Shown: piece by piece, positions 57,097 to 64,000 of the stretch | Position numbering within the stretch: position 1 is the stretch's first letter | How the letters are laid out: the number at the start of each line of letters is the position of its first letter | From: Pseudomonadota bacterium | Lineage (GTDB): Bacteria > Pseudomonadota > Gammaproteobacteria > Burkholderiales > Burkholderiaceae_C | Length of the DNA: 64,000 bases | Direction of reading: 5' to 3' | NCBI GenBank assembly: GCA_021816585.1 | Contig: JAKAXL010000007.1 | Coordinates: forward strand, 1 to 64,000 | Position numbers and translations under genes: made by a program | The notes under the pieces: generated by a model | The model's input: only the letters and a program-made list of their open reading frames with translations | Told to the model about the DNA's origin: nothing | The model's database searches: none

Positions 57097-57618
57097 ATGC
57101 CCGTCCCGCCTTCCTCCGATTCCCCGCCGATGCTGCGGGGGCTGGCCCCGGTGGCCGGCCCCGGCACGCGCCTGCTGCTGCTGGGCAGCTTTCCCGGCGA
57201 GGCCTCGCTGGCCGCCGCCCAGTACTACGCGCACCCGCGCAACCAGTTCTGGCCGCTGCTGTCCCGGCTGTTCGACGTCGACCTGCGCGCGCTGCCCTAC
57301 GCGCAGCGCCTGCTGGAGCTGCAGCGGCGCGGCCTGGGGATCTGGGACGTGTACGCGGCCTGCGAGCGCGAGGGCAGCCTGGACTCGAACATCCGCCAGG
57401 CGCGCGCGAATCCGCTGGCCGAACTCGTGGCGGGCCTGCCGCGGCTGCGGGGCATCGCCCACAACGGCGGCGAGTCGGCGCGCTCGATGCGCCTGACCCG
57501 CGGCCTGGCCGCGCATTGCTGGCGCCTGCCGTCGAGCAGCCCGGCCAACGCCTCGTGGAGCTTCGAACGCAAGCTCGCGGCGTGGCGCGAGGTGTTCGCG
57601 CTGTGCGGGCTGCTCTGA
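57097..57618 (+). CDS. DNA-deoxyinosine glycosylase (uracil-DNA glycosylase superfamily)
   Basis: The enzyme would remove hypoxanthine (deaminated adenine) from DNA. The 173-residue protein has the superfamily motif LLLLGSFPGEASLAAAQYYAHPRNQFWPLL (from about 25) and the second motif LPSSSPANASWSFERKLAAWREVF near the C-terminus, matching the HDG subfamily rather than classical UDG (no GQDPYH). ATG 57097 was chosen. It is divergent from the aminotransferase gene by 73 bp. Confidence 0.88.
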   Translation: MPVPPSSDSPPMLRGLAPVAGPGTRLLLLGSFPGEASLAAAQYYAHPRNQFWPLLSRLFDVDLRALPYAQRLLELQRRGLGIWDVYAACEREGSLDSNIRQARANPLAELVAGLPRLRGIAHNGGESARSMRLTRGLAAHCWRLPSSSPANASWSFERKLAAWREVFALCGLL

Positions 57619-57712
57619 GCGCCTGAGCGCCGCGCGCGGGCCCGCCGGCCCGCCGGGCCGGGGCCGCCCGCCGGGCTTCCTGCGCGCGGCCGCGTCGTTC
57701 TACACTGGGCGC

Positions 57713-59548
57713 ATGCCACCGCGACTGTCTTCCGAGCCCGTGCCGGCCGCAGCCCCGGCCGATCCCGCGGCGTCGCCGGCACGCCGCCCGCTGCGCGGTC
57801 CGCTGCAGTGGCGCGAGGTGCTGCACGAGTTGTTCGAGGACGCCTGGATCGACCAGGACAACCTGCGCCGCGGCCTCGACCGCTGCGGGCATTCGTCGGG
57901 GCGCCTTCACGCGCTGCAGCGCATCGCGGCCGCCTCGCTGGCGCGCAAGTCGGACGCCAAGGTGCTCGACCTCGAACTGCTGAGCGGGTGGCTGGCCGAG
58001 CGCGCCGGACTCGAGCTGCTGCGCATCGACCCGCTGAAGGTGGACATCGGGCGGGTCGGCGACCTGCTGTCGCGCAACTACGCCGAGCGTCACCGCATCC
58101 TGCCGGTGGCGGCCGACGCGCAGGGCGCGGTGATCGCCACCGCCGAGCCCTTCGACCTCGGCTGGCTTCCCGAGCTGGAGCGCATGCTGCGCCGGCCGAT
58201 CCGGCTGGTGGTGGCGAATCCGGCCGATATCGCGCGCTACACCGCGGAATTCTTCAGCCTGGCGCGCTCCGTACGCGAGGCGCAACGCAACGGCGCGCTG
58301 CCGCCCGGCGGGGCCAACCAGTTCGAGCAGCTGGTCGAGCTCGGCCGCAGCGGGCGCGCCATCGATGCCAACGACGCCGGCATCGTGCAGGTGGTGGACT
58401 GGCTGTGGCAGTACGCCTTCGAGCAGCGCGCCTCCGACATCCACCTCGAGCCCAGGCGCGAGCTGGGGGTCATCCGCTTTCGCATCGACGGGCTGCTGCA
58501 CGTGGTCTACCAGGTGCCGCCGTCGGTGATGAACGCGATGACCAGCCGCATCAAGCTGCTCGGGCGCATGGACGTGGTCGAGCGCAGGCGCCCGCAGGAC
58601 GGGCGCATCAAGACCCGGCGCCCCGATGGCGACGAGGTCGAACTGCGCCTGTCGACCCTGCCCACGGCCTTCGGCGAGAAGCTGGTGATGCGCATCTTCG
58701 ACCGCGACGTCGTGCTGCGCGAGTTCGCCGCGCTCGGCTTCCCGGCGGCGGAGTCGGCGCGCTGGGAGGAGCTCACGTCCAGGCCGCACGGCATCGTGCT
58801 GGTCACCGGACCCACCGGAAGCGGCAAGACGACCACGCTGTATTCCACCCTCAAGCGCCTGGCCACCGACGAGGTCAACGTGTGCACGGTGGAGGACCCG
58901 ATCGAGATGGTCGAGCCCGCGTTCAACCAGATGCAGGTGCAGAGCGGACTCGAGCTGGGCTTCGCCGACGGACTGCGCGCGCTGATGCGCCAGGACCCGG
59001 ACATCATCATGGTCGGGGAAATCCGCGACCGCGAGACCGCCGAGATGGCGGTGCAGGCCGCACTCACCGGGCACCTCGTGCTGTCGACCCTGCACACCAA
59101 CGACGCGGCCGGGGCCATCACGCGACTGATCGAACTCGGCGTCGCGCCCTACCTGCTGGGAGCCACGCTGCTGGGCGTGCTGGCGCAGCGCCTGGTGCGC
59201 ACGCTGTGCCCGCATTGCCGGCAGCCCGACGAGAGCTTCGACCAGGGCCGCTTCGAGGCGGCCGTGGCGCCGTGGAGGCCGAGCGCGCAGGTTCGTCCCT
59301 GCCGCGCGGTGGGCTGCCTGGAATGCCGCAACACCGGCTACCTGGGGCGCGTGGGCCTGTACGAACTGCTGGCCGTGAGCCCGGCGCAACGCACGCTGAT
59401 CGGCGACGCCGCGGCGCTGGATGCGCTGCGCGCGCAGGCGGTGCGCGACGGCATGCGTCCGCTGCGACTGGCCGGCGCGCTGAAGGTCGCCGAGGGCCTG
59501 ACCACGCTGGAGGAGGTGCTGCGCGCCACTCCGGCGCCGCAGGGCTGA
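57713..59548 (+). CDS. GspE/PilB-family secretion ATPase
   Basis: These hexameric ATPases drive type II secretion or type IV pilus assembly. The 611-residue protein has an N-terminal GspE-like domain (about 85–180), Walker A GPTGSGK (366–372), Asp-box VCTVEDPIEM, Walker B RQDPDIIMVGEIRDRET, His-box VLSTLHTNDAAGAITRL, and a zinc tetra-Cys motif (CPHC ... CLEC). No gspF/pilC, gspD or pilin genes are adjacent; the next genes are an Mla-like lipid transporter. It is thus isolated from its machinery in this window. ATG 57713 opens MPPRLSSEP, and the first 30 residues are low-complexity. Confidence 0.9.
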   Translation: MPPRLSSEPVPAAAPADPAASPARRPLRGPLQWREVLHELFEDAWIDQDNLRRGLDRCGHSSGRLHALQRIAAASLARKSDAKVLDLELLSGWLAERAGLELLRIDPLKVDIGRVGDLLSRNYAERHRILPVAADAQGAVIATAEPFDLGWLPELERMLRRPIRLVVANPADIARYTAEFFSLARSVREAQRNGALPPGGANQFEQLVELGRSGRAIDANDAGIVQVVDWLWQYAFEQRASDIHLEPRRELGVIRFRIDGLLHVVYQVPPSVMNAMTSRIKLLGRMDVVERRRPQDGRIKTRRPDGDEVELRLSTLPTAFGEKLVMRIFDRDVVLREFAALGFPAAESARWEELTSRPHGIVLVTGPTGSGKTTTLYSTLKRLATDEVNVCTVEDPIEMVEPAFNQMQVQSGLELGFADGLRALMRQDPDIIMVGEIRDRETAEMAVQAALTGHLVLSTLHTNDAAGAITRLIELGVAPYLLGATLLGVLAQRLVRTLCPHCRQPDESFDQGRFEAAVAPWRPSAQVRPCRAVGCLECRNTGYLGRVGLYELLAVSPAQRTLIGDAAALDALRAQAVRDGMRPLRLAGALKVAEGLTTLEEVLRATPAPQG

Positions 59549-59554
59549 GTCGCC

Positions 59555-60685
59555 GTGGAGCGCGCAGCGCAGGCGGCCTATGCGCGCTGGGAGGCGGCGG
59601 ATGCCGCCGGGTCGCGGCTGCGCATCGGCGGCGCCTGGACGGTGCGCGAGCTGTCGGAGGCACCGCTGCCGCCCGCGCCCGCCGGGATCCGTGGCGTGCG
59701 CCTGCTCGCGGACCCGAAGGATCTGAGCCTGGACACGGCCGGCGCGCGCCTGCTGCTGCAGCGCGTGCGCGAACTGCGCGCGTCCGGCATCGAGGTGGAC
59801 TGCTCGCAACTGCCCGATTCCGCCGCGCGCCTGCTGCGCCTGGTCGACGAGCGCGCGCTGGAACTGCCGTCCGTCGAGGCGCCGCGGCATGCGGGCCTGC
59901 TGGGCGACATCGGCCGCGGCGTGTTTGCCGGGTTGCGCGCGGGGCGCGACTTCCTCGCCATGCTGGGCGAGACGGTCTGGCTGGGCGTGCCCTTGCTGCT
60001 GCGCCCGCGGCGGGTGCGCTGGCGCGAGGTGGCGGCCGAACTCGAGGCCGGCGGACTGCACGCGGTCGGGATCGTCGCGCTGCTGTCCTTCCTGATCGGC
60101 ATGGTGATGGCCTACCAGGGCGGAGCGACGCTGGCGACCTACGGCGCCAACGTGCTGATCGTGAACCTGGTGGCCATCATCACGCTGCGGGAGATGGGGC
60201 CGCTGCTGGCGGCGATCCTGGTCGCCGGGCGCACCGGCTCGTCCTACGCGGCGCAGCTGGGAACCATGCGCATCACCGAGGAGATCGACGCGCTGCGCGC
60301 GCTGGCCCTGTCGCCCTTCGAGATGCTGGTGCTGCCCAGGGTGCTGGCGCTGGTCATCGCGCTGCCGCTGCTCGCGCTGCTGGGCGACGCGATGGGCCTG
60401 CTCGGCGGCGGCATGGTCGCCTCGCTGGGCTTCGGCGTGCCGTGGCGCGAGTACCTGCTGCGCATCCCCCAGGTGGTCGACGTGCGGACCCTGATGCTGG
60501 GTCTGCTGAAGGCCCCGGTGTTCGCGGTGGTCATCGCCCTCGTCGGCTGCATGCAGGGCATGCGCGTGCGCGGCAGCGCGGCGGCGGTGGGGCGCGCGGC
60601 CACCAGCGCGGTGGTGCAGTCGATCTTCCTGGTCATCGTCATCGATGCCGCGTTCTCGGTGCTCTACCAGATGATGGGGCTATGA
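59555..60685 (+). CDS. MlaE-like lipid ABC permease with N-terminal STAS domain
   Basis: MlaE is the permease of the phospholipid transporter that works between the outer and inner membranes. The 376-residue protein has an N-terminal STAS-like region (about 20–100), then the MlaE domain with five or six helices and family blocks GMVMAYQGGATLATYGAN, LREMGPLLAAILVAGRTGSSYAAQLGTM and ATTSAVV-like end. The fused STAS part would take the place of separate MlaB. The start is GTG 59555, 6 bp past gspE. The next gene starts inside its stop codon (ATGA). Confidence 0.9.
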   Translation: MERAAQAAYARWEAADAAGSRLRIGGAWTVRELSEAPLPPAPAGIRGVRLLADPKDLSLDTAGARLLLQRVRELRASGIEVDCSQLPDSAARLLRLVDERALELPSVEAPRHAGLLGDIGRGVFAGLRAGRDFLAMLGETVWLGVPLLLRPRRVRWREVAAELEAGGLHAVGIVALLSFLIGMVMAYQGGATLATYGANVLIVNLVAIITLREMGPLLAAILVAGRTGSSYAAQLGTMRITEEIDALRALALSPFEMLVLPRVLALVIALPLLALLGDAMGLLGGGMVASLGFGVPWREYLLRIPQVVDVRTLMLGLLKAPVFAVVIALVGCMQGMRVRGSAAAVGRAATSAVVQSIFLVIVIDAAFSVLYQMMGL

Positions 60686-61530
60686 CCCGGTTGCACGAAG
60701 GGGCCGACGCCTGCGTGCTGCGCGCGCGCGGCATCGCCAACCGTTTCGGCGATGCCAGCGTGCACGAGCAGCTCGACCTCGACGTGCCGCGCGGATGCAT
60801 CATGGCGCTGGTCGGCGGATCGGGCAGCGGCAAGTCGGTGCTGCTGCGCACGCTGAGCCTGCTGCGCGAGCCCCAGGCCGGCTCGCTGGAGCTGTTCGGC
60901 GAGCAGGCGCTGACGGCCTCGCCGCAGCGGCGCACGCAGTTGCGCATGCGCATCGGCGTGCTGTTCCAGGCGGGAGCCCTGTTCACCGGGCTGAGCGTGC
61001 TGGAGAACGTGCTGCTGGCGCTGCGCGAGCATGCGGCGCTTGCGCCGCGCAGCATGCCGGAGGTGGCCATGCTGAAGATCGGGCTGGCCGGGTTGCCGGC
61101 CGATGCCGCGCACAAATATCCGGCGGAGCTGTCCGGCGGCATGGTCAAGCGCGCGGCGCTGGCCCGCGCGCTGGCGCTCGACCCCGAGCTGCTGGTGCTC
61201 GACGAGCCGACCTCCGGGCTCGATCCGGTGGCCGCCGCCGCCTTCGACGAGCTGATCGCGCAGCTGCGCGAGCTGCTCGGACTCACCGTGTTGCAGGCGA
61301 CCCACGACCTGGACTCGATCTGGCACGGCAGCGATCTGGTGGCCTTCCTTGCGCGCAAGCGCGTGCTCGCGGTGGGAAGTGCGGCGGAGCTGGCCGAACG
61401 TGAGGAGCCCGAGCTGGTCACGTATTTCCGGCAGGGCCGCTCGGGGGCCTTTCTCGAGCGCATGCGCGGCATCCCGGCGCCCGCCGAGCTATGCTCGGGC
61501 CGCGACCCCCGCTCCGGCGAGCACGCCTGA
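60682..61530 (+). CDS. MlaF-like ABC transporter ATPase
   Basis: This is the ATPase of the lipid transporter. The 282-residue protein has Walker A GGSGSGKS (45–52), Q-loop FQAGALFTGLSV, signature LSGGMVKRAALARALALD and Walker B LLVLDEPTSGLDP. This set, in particular the Q-loop and the LSGGM signature, matches MlaF. It overlaps the permease gene by 4 bp. The substrate-binding MlaC gene is not in the operon here; a lipoprotein gene takes its place. Confidence 0.92.
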   Translation: MTRLHEGADACVLRARGIANRFGDASVHEQLDLDVPRGCIMALVGGSGSGKSVLLRTLSLLREPQAGSLELFGEQALTASPQRRTQLRMRIGVLFQAGALFTGLSVLENVLLALREHAALAPRSMPEVAMLKIGLAGLPADAAHKYPAELSGGMVKRAALARALALDPELLVLDEPTSGLDPVAAAAFDELIAQLRELLGLTVLQATHDLDSIWHGSDLVAFLARKRVLAVGSAAELAEREEPELVTYFRQGRSGAFLERMRGIPAPAELCSGRDPRSGEHA

Positions 61531-61569
61531 GTTCCCGCCGCGCCCACGTCCCGCGCATCCCACCCGACG

Positions 61570-62535
61570 ATGGAATCCAAGGTCAACTACACGGCAGTCG
61601 GCGCCTTCGTCATCGCCCTGATGATGGCGCTGGCGGGCGCCGTGTGGTGGCTCAGCAGCGCCGAGCGCCGCAACGACACCACCACCTATCTGATCTACGC
61701 CACGGACAACGTCAACGGACTCAGCCCGGCCAGCGAGGTGCTGTATCGCGGCGTGAACGTCGGGCGCGTCAAGTCGATCGAGATCGATCCGAAGAACCCG
61801 GCGCTGGTGCGTATCGCCGTGGCCATCCACAGCAGCGTGCCGGTGCGCACCGACGCGGTGGCGCAGCTGATGCCGCGCGGCGTCACCGGTCTGTCCGTGA
61901 TCAACCTCGGCGGAGGGCACTCCGCGCAGGCGCTGCTGCCGCAGCCCGGACACCGCTACGCCGTGATCCGCTACGTACCGTCGGTGTTCTCGCGCCTCGA
62001 AGGGGGGCTCAACAGCGCGACCGTGATGCTGTCGAAGATCGCGAACCGACTCGACGAGCTGCTGAGTCCGGCCAATGTGCGCGCGATCAGCCAGACCTTG
62101 CGCCACATCGATCGCACCACCGCGGTGATCGATGCGCAGCGCGACGACATCGGGGCCACGCTGCGCGATCTGCGGCGCAGCAGCCGCGAACTGGCCGCCA
62201 TGGGAGCCCAGGGACAGCGCCTGGGCGAACACGCCGACGTGGTGCTGGCGCAGTTGCAGAGCAGCGCGCAGGCGGCGCAACGCAGCCTGGGCGAACTCGA
62301 CAAGGTGGCGCGGCAGTGGCAGCGCGCCGGAGGCAGCGCGGCGCGCCTGGGAGACGCCGGCACGCAGGCGATACAGCAGTTCCAGTACCGCACGCTGCCC
62401 GAGTTCGACCGCCTCGGCGGGCAGCTGCAGCGCCTGAGCTCGCAGCTCAGCGATCTCGGCCGCAGCCTGCAGCACAACCCCAACCAACTGCTGTTCGGGG
62501 CGCCGCCGCCGCCGCCCGGACCGGGAGAGCACTGA
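61570..62535 (+). CDS. MlaD/MCE-domain lipid transport protein
   Basis: The 321-residue protein has one N-terminal membrane helix (AVGAFVIALMMALAGAVWWL, about 9–28) and a periplasmic MCE domain with LIYATDNVNGLSPASEVLYRGVNVGRVKSIEID and the VPVRTDAVAQLMPRGVTGLSVINL loop. A long Gln/Arg/Leu-rich helical region follows (about 150–300), and a Pro-rich tail (PPPPPGPGEH). MCE rings form a hydrophobic channel for lipids. The length and helical tail are like PqiB/YebT-type or Mycobacterium-like MCE proteins more than short MlaD (about 180). Confidence 0.9.
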   Translation: MESKVNYTAVGAFVIALMMALAGAVWWLSSAERRNDTTTYLIYATDNVNGLSPASEVLYRGVNVGRVKSIEIDPKNPALVRIAVAIHSSVPVRTDAVAQLMPRGVTGLSVINLGGGHSAQALLPQPGHRYAVIRYVPSVFSRLEGGLNSATVMLSKIANRLDELLSPANVRAISQTLRHIDRTTAVIDAQRDDIGATLRDLRRSSRELAAMGAQGQRLGEHADVVLAQLQSSAQAAQRSLGELDKVARQWQRAGGSAARLGDAGTQAIQQFQYRTLPEFDRLGGQLQRLSSQLSDLGRSLQHNPNQLLFGAPPPPPGPGEH

Positions 62536-62547
62536 GGTGAGGCAACC

Positions 62548-63222
62548 GTGACGATCCACCGACGCATCGGGGCGCGCCTTGCGCGCGCGGGACTGGCCGG
62601 CCTGTGCGCGCTGTCGCTGGCGGCGTGCGCGCTGCCGCGGGTGACCCAGCGTCCGGCGCAGACCGAGTACCGGCTGCTGCCGCCGAGCGTGCGGCAGGAC
62701 GCCGCCGGCCTGCGCCCGGTGGTGCTGCGCGTGGGCGCGATCGGCGCGGCACCGGGGCTGGGCGGCGTGGCCATGCTGTACAGCGCGCAGCCGCTGCAGT
62801 TGATGCCGTACCGCGACAGCCGCTGGGTCGCGCCGCCGGCCGACATGATCGCCTCGGCGCTGCGCCAGGCGCTGGCGCGCCAGCCCTGGGTCGCCGCGGT
62901 GCAGGGCGACGCCATGTCGGGGCGGGTCGACGGCGCGCTGGACTGCCATCTGGATGCGCTGGAGCACGACGTGTACTCCGGCAAGGTGCGTCTGGCGCTG
63001 AGCTGCCAGCTGCTCGACGTGCGCACCGGGGATCCGTTTGCGGCATGGGACTTCGACGCCTCGCGCGGCATCGGACGGCAGGACGCGCGGGACTACGCGC
63101 AGGCCGCGCAGGACCTGCTGGACCGCGCGGTGTCGATGGCGCTGAGCCATACCGCGAGCGCCTTGCGGGTGGAGCAGCAGGCAGCGGCGGCGCGCGGCGC
63201 GGCGCCGCAAGCGGCGCGCTGA
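62548..63222 (+). CDS. ABC-type transport auxiliary lipoprotein (PqiC-like)
   Basis: The 224-residue precursor has a lipoprotein signal peptide (lipobox LAAC, Cys about residue 27) and the fold of the PqiC/DUF330 family: QTEYRLLPP, the VVLRVGAI strand, MLYSAQPLQLMPYRDSRWVAPPADMIASALRQAL. PqiC-type outer-membrane lipoproteins dock the MCE protein channel to the outer membrane. The start is GTG 62548 after a GAGGTGAGG site, 12 bp past the MCE gene, so it completes a four-gene operon. The C-terminus is Ala/Arg/Gln-rich. Confidence 0.88.
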   Translation: MTIHRRIGARLARAGLAGLCALSLAACALPRVTQRPAQTEYRLLPPSVRQDAAGLRPVVLRVGAIGAAPGLGGVAMLYSAQPLQLMPYRDSRWVAPPADMIASALRQALARQPWVAAVQGDAMSGRVDGALDCHLDALEHDVYSGKVRLALSCQLLDVRTGDPFAAWDFDASRGIGRQDARDYAQAAQDLLDRAVSMALSHTASALRVEQQAAAARGAAPQAAR

Positions 63223-63228
63223 TCGTCC

Positions 63229-64000
63229 TCAGGCCTGTTCGGCGATCAGGCGTACCAGCGCCGGGCCGTAGGTGTCGCGCTTCTTGTCGCCGACGCCGGA
63301 GATGCTGCGCAGCGCATCGAGATCCAGCGGGCGCGACGCCGCGATCGCATGCAGCGTGGCGTCGGGAAACACCACGTAGGCCGGCACGCCGTGCTCGCGC
63401 GCGACCTCGGCGCGCCATGCGCGCAAGGTCTCGAACAAGGCGGCATCGGCGGGTTGCGCCTGCAGGGCGGGTTTCGCCGCCGCCGCGCCGCGCCGGCGGC
63501 GTGCGGCGGCCGGCGCCTGGCGGCGCAGGCCCACGCGCCGCGTGCCGCGCAGCACCTCGCGGCTGCCGTCGGTCAGGCGCAGCACGTTGAAGTGCGCCGA
63601 GTCGACCTCCAGCAGGTGCTGCGCCACCAGCTGGCGCAGCAGCACCCGCCAGTCCTGTTCCGGCCAGTCGGCGCCGATGCCGAAGGTGGACAGGCTCTCG
63701 TGGCCGAAGCGCAGCACCTTGTCGCCGCTCTTGCCGCGCAGCACGTCGATCACGTGGGTCGCCGCGAAACTGATGCCGCTGGCCTGGCGGCAGCGGTACA
63801 CCGTGGACAGCAGTTTCTGCGCCGCCTCGGTGGCGTCGACCAGTTCCGGCGGCTGCAGGCAGTTGTCGCAATTGCCGCAGGGCTGCGAGGCCTCGCCGAA
63901 GTAGCCCAGCAGGCGCACGCGCCGGCAGTCCGCGGCTTCGGCCAGCGCCAGCATGGCGTCGAGCTTGGCCGTCGACAGGCGCTTGTGCGCGTCGTCGGCC
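63229..64000 (-). CDS. recQ: ATP-dependent DNA helicase RecQ, 5' part outside window
   Basis: Only the C-terminal 250 or so residues lie in the window. They contain the RecQ zinc-binding domain (LGYFGEASQPCGNCDNC, with a fourth Cys upstream in CRRVR), the winged-helix RQC domain, and an HRDC domain (PAYVVFPDATLHAIAASRPLDLDALRSISGVGDKK). RecQ unwinds DNA during recombination and fork repair. A basic Ala/Arg/Lys linker ([20 protein letters not shown]) separates RQC and HRDC. The gene ends 6 bp from the stop of the convergent lipoprotein gene. Confidence 0.95.
   Translation of the reverse strand, partial: ADDAHKRLSTAKLDAMLALAEAADCRRVRLLGYFGEASQPCGNCDNCLQPPELVDATEAAQKLLSTVYRCRQASGISFAATHVIDVLRGKSGDKVLRFGHESLSTFGIGADWPEQDWRVLLRQLVAQHLLEVDSAHFNVLRLTDGSREVLRGTRRVGLRRQAPAAARRRRGAAAAKPALQAQPADAALFETLRAWRAEVAREHGVPAYVVFPDATLHAIAASRPLDLDALRSISGVGDKKRDTYGPALVRLIAEQA

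Overview
The window is very GC-rich chromosomal DNA that looks betaproteobacterial, most likely Burkholderiales. The evidence is syntenic housekeeping blocks typical of that order (cysS–alkA-like–accA–tilS–lysC; ribF–ileS–lspA; trpS–M50 protease–yciO–rnm; manB–waaC–waaA), a QseBC-type two-component system and a tRNA-Gly(CCC). A sulfide:quinone oxidoreductase with split YeeE/YedE sulfur-transport genes and a periplasmic rhodanese suggests an organism that oxidises reduced sulfur. Taxonomy is inferred from gene content only; no search was run.

Layout. 1–3265: a type VI secretion remnant on the minus strand (tssB, a fused tssC'–'tssK reading frame, then tssL running off the left edge). 3502–9052: cysS, a DNA glycosylase, accA, tilS, lysC. 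9098–12255: QseBC-like system (minus) and a divergent quinone oxidoreductase. 12307–16748: lspA, ileS, ribF (minus). 16877–24589: cold-shock gene, DedA protein, trpS, pagL-like, M50 protease, yciO, rnm, plsY, yajQ, murB. 24690–29749: the sulfur region, with rhodanese, a His-rich protein of unknown function, a secreted NPCAPS-repeat peptide and two YeeE-like genes on the minus strand, facing away from sqr across a 366-bp control region. 29858–34278: ppnP, argG with a basic tail, an old yellow enzyme, a gabD-like dehydrogenase. 34433–38947: alaS with an insertion, coaBC, dut. 39075–44035: HlyD–RbbA–YhhJ-type ABC exporter. 44075–48460: SlyD-like PPIase, RoxA-like oxygenase, a hypothetical gene, an Ala/Pro lipoprotein, rpmG, rpmB, apaH. 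48532–53376: phosphomannomutase, waaC, waaA, rhodanese, pcm. 53509–57618: NRAMP-like transporter with a possible Fur box, trmB, tRNA-Gly(CCC), aminotransferase, DNA-deoxyinosine glycosylase. 57713–63222: a lone GspE/PilB ATPase and a four-gene Mla-like lipid transporter. 63229–64000: the 3' part of recQ.

How they fit together. In the sulfur region, SQR would oxidise sulfide to sulfane sulfur or polysulfide, the YeeE pair would move a sulfur species across the inner membrane, and the rhodanese and the Cys-repeat peptide sit in the periplasm, where such sulfur would be handled. The peptide and its His-motif partner are translationally coupled and are the best candidate for an undescribed module. 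The clearest structural oddity is the T6SS locus: the N-terminal half of TssC is joined in frame to the C-terminal three quarters of TssK, next to an 18-bp perfect palindrome, so this T6SS copy is probably dead. Cell-envelope functions recur (waaC, waaA, pagL, murB, plsY, lspA, Mla-like, RbbA-like), as is usual for a Gram-negative backbone. No insertion sequence, prophage or CRISPR array was seen.
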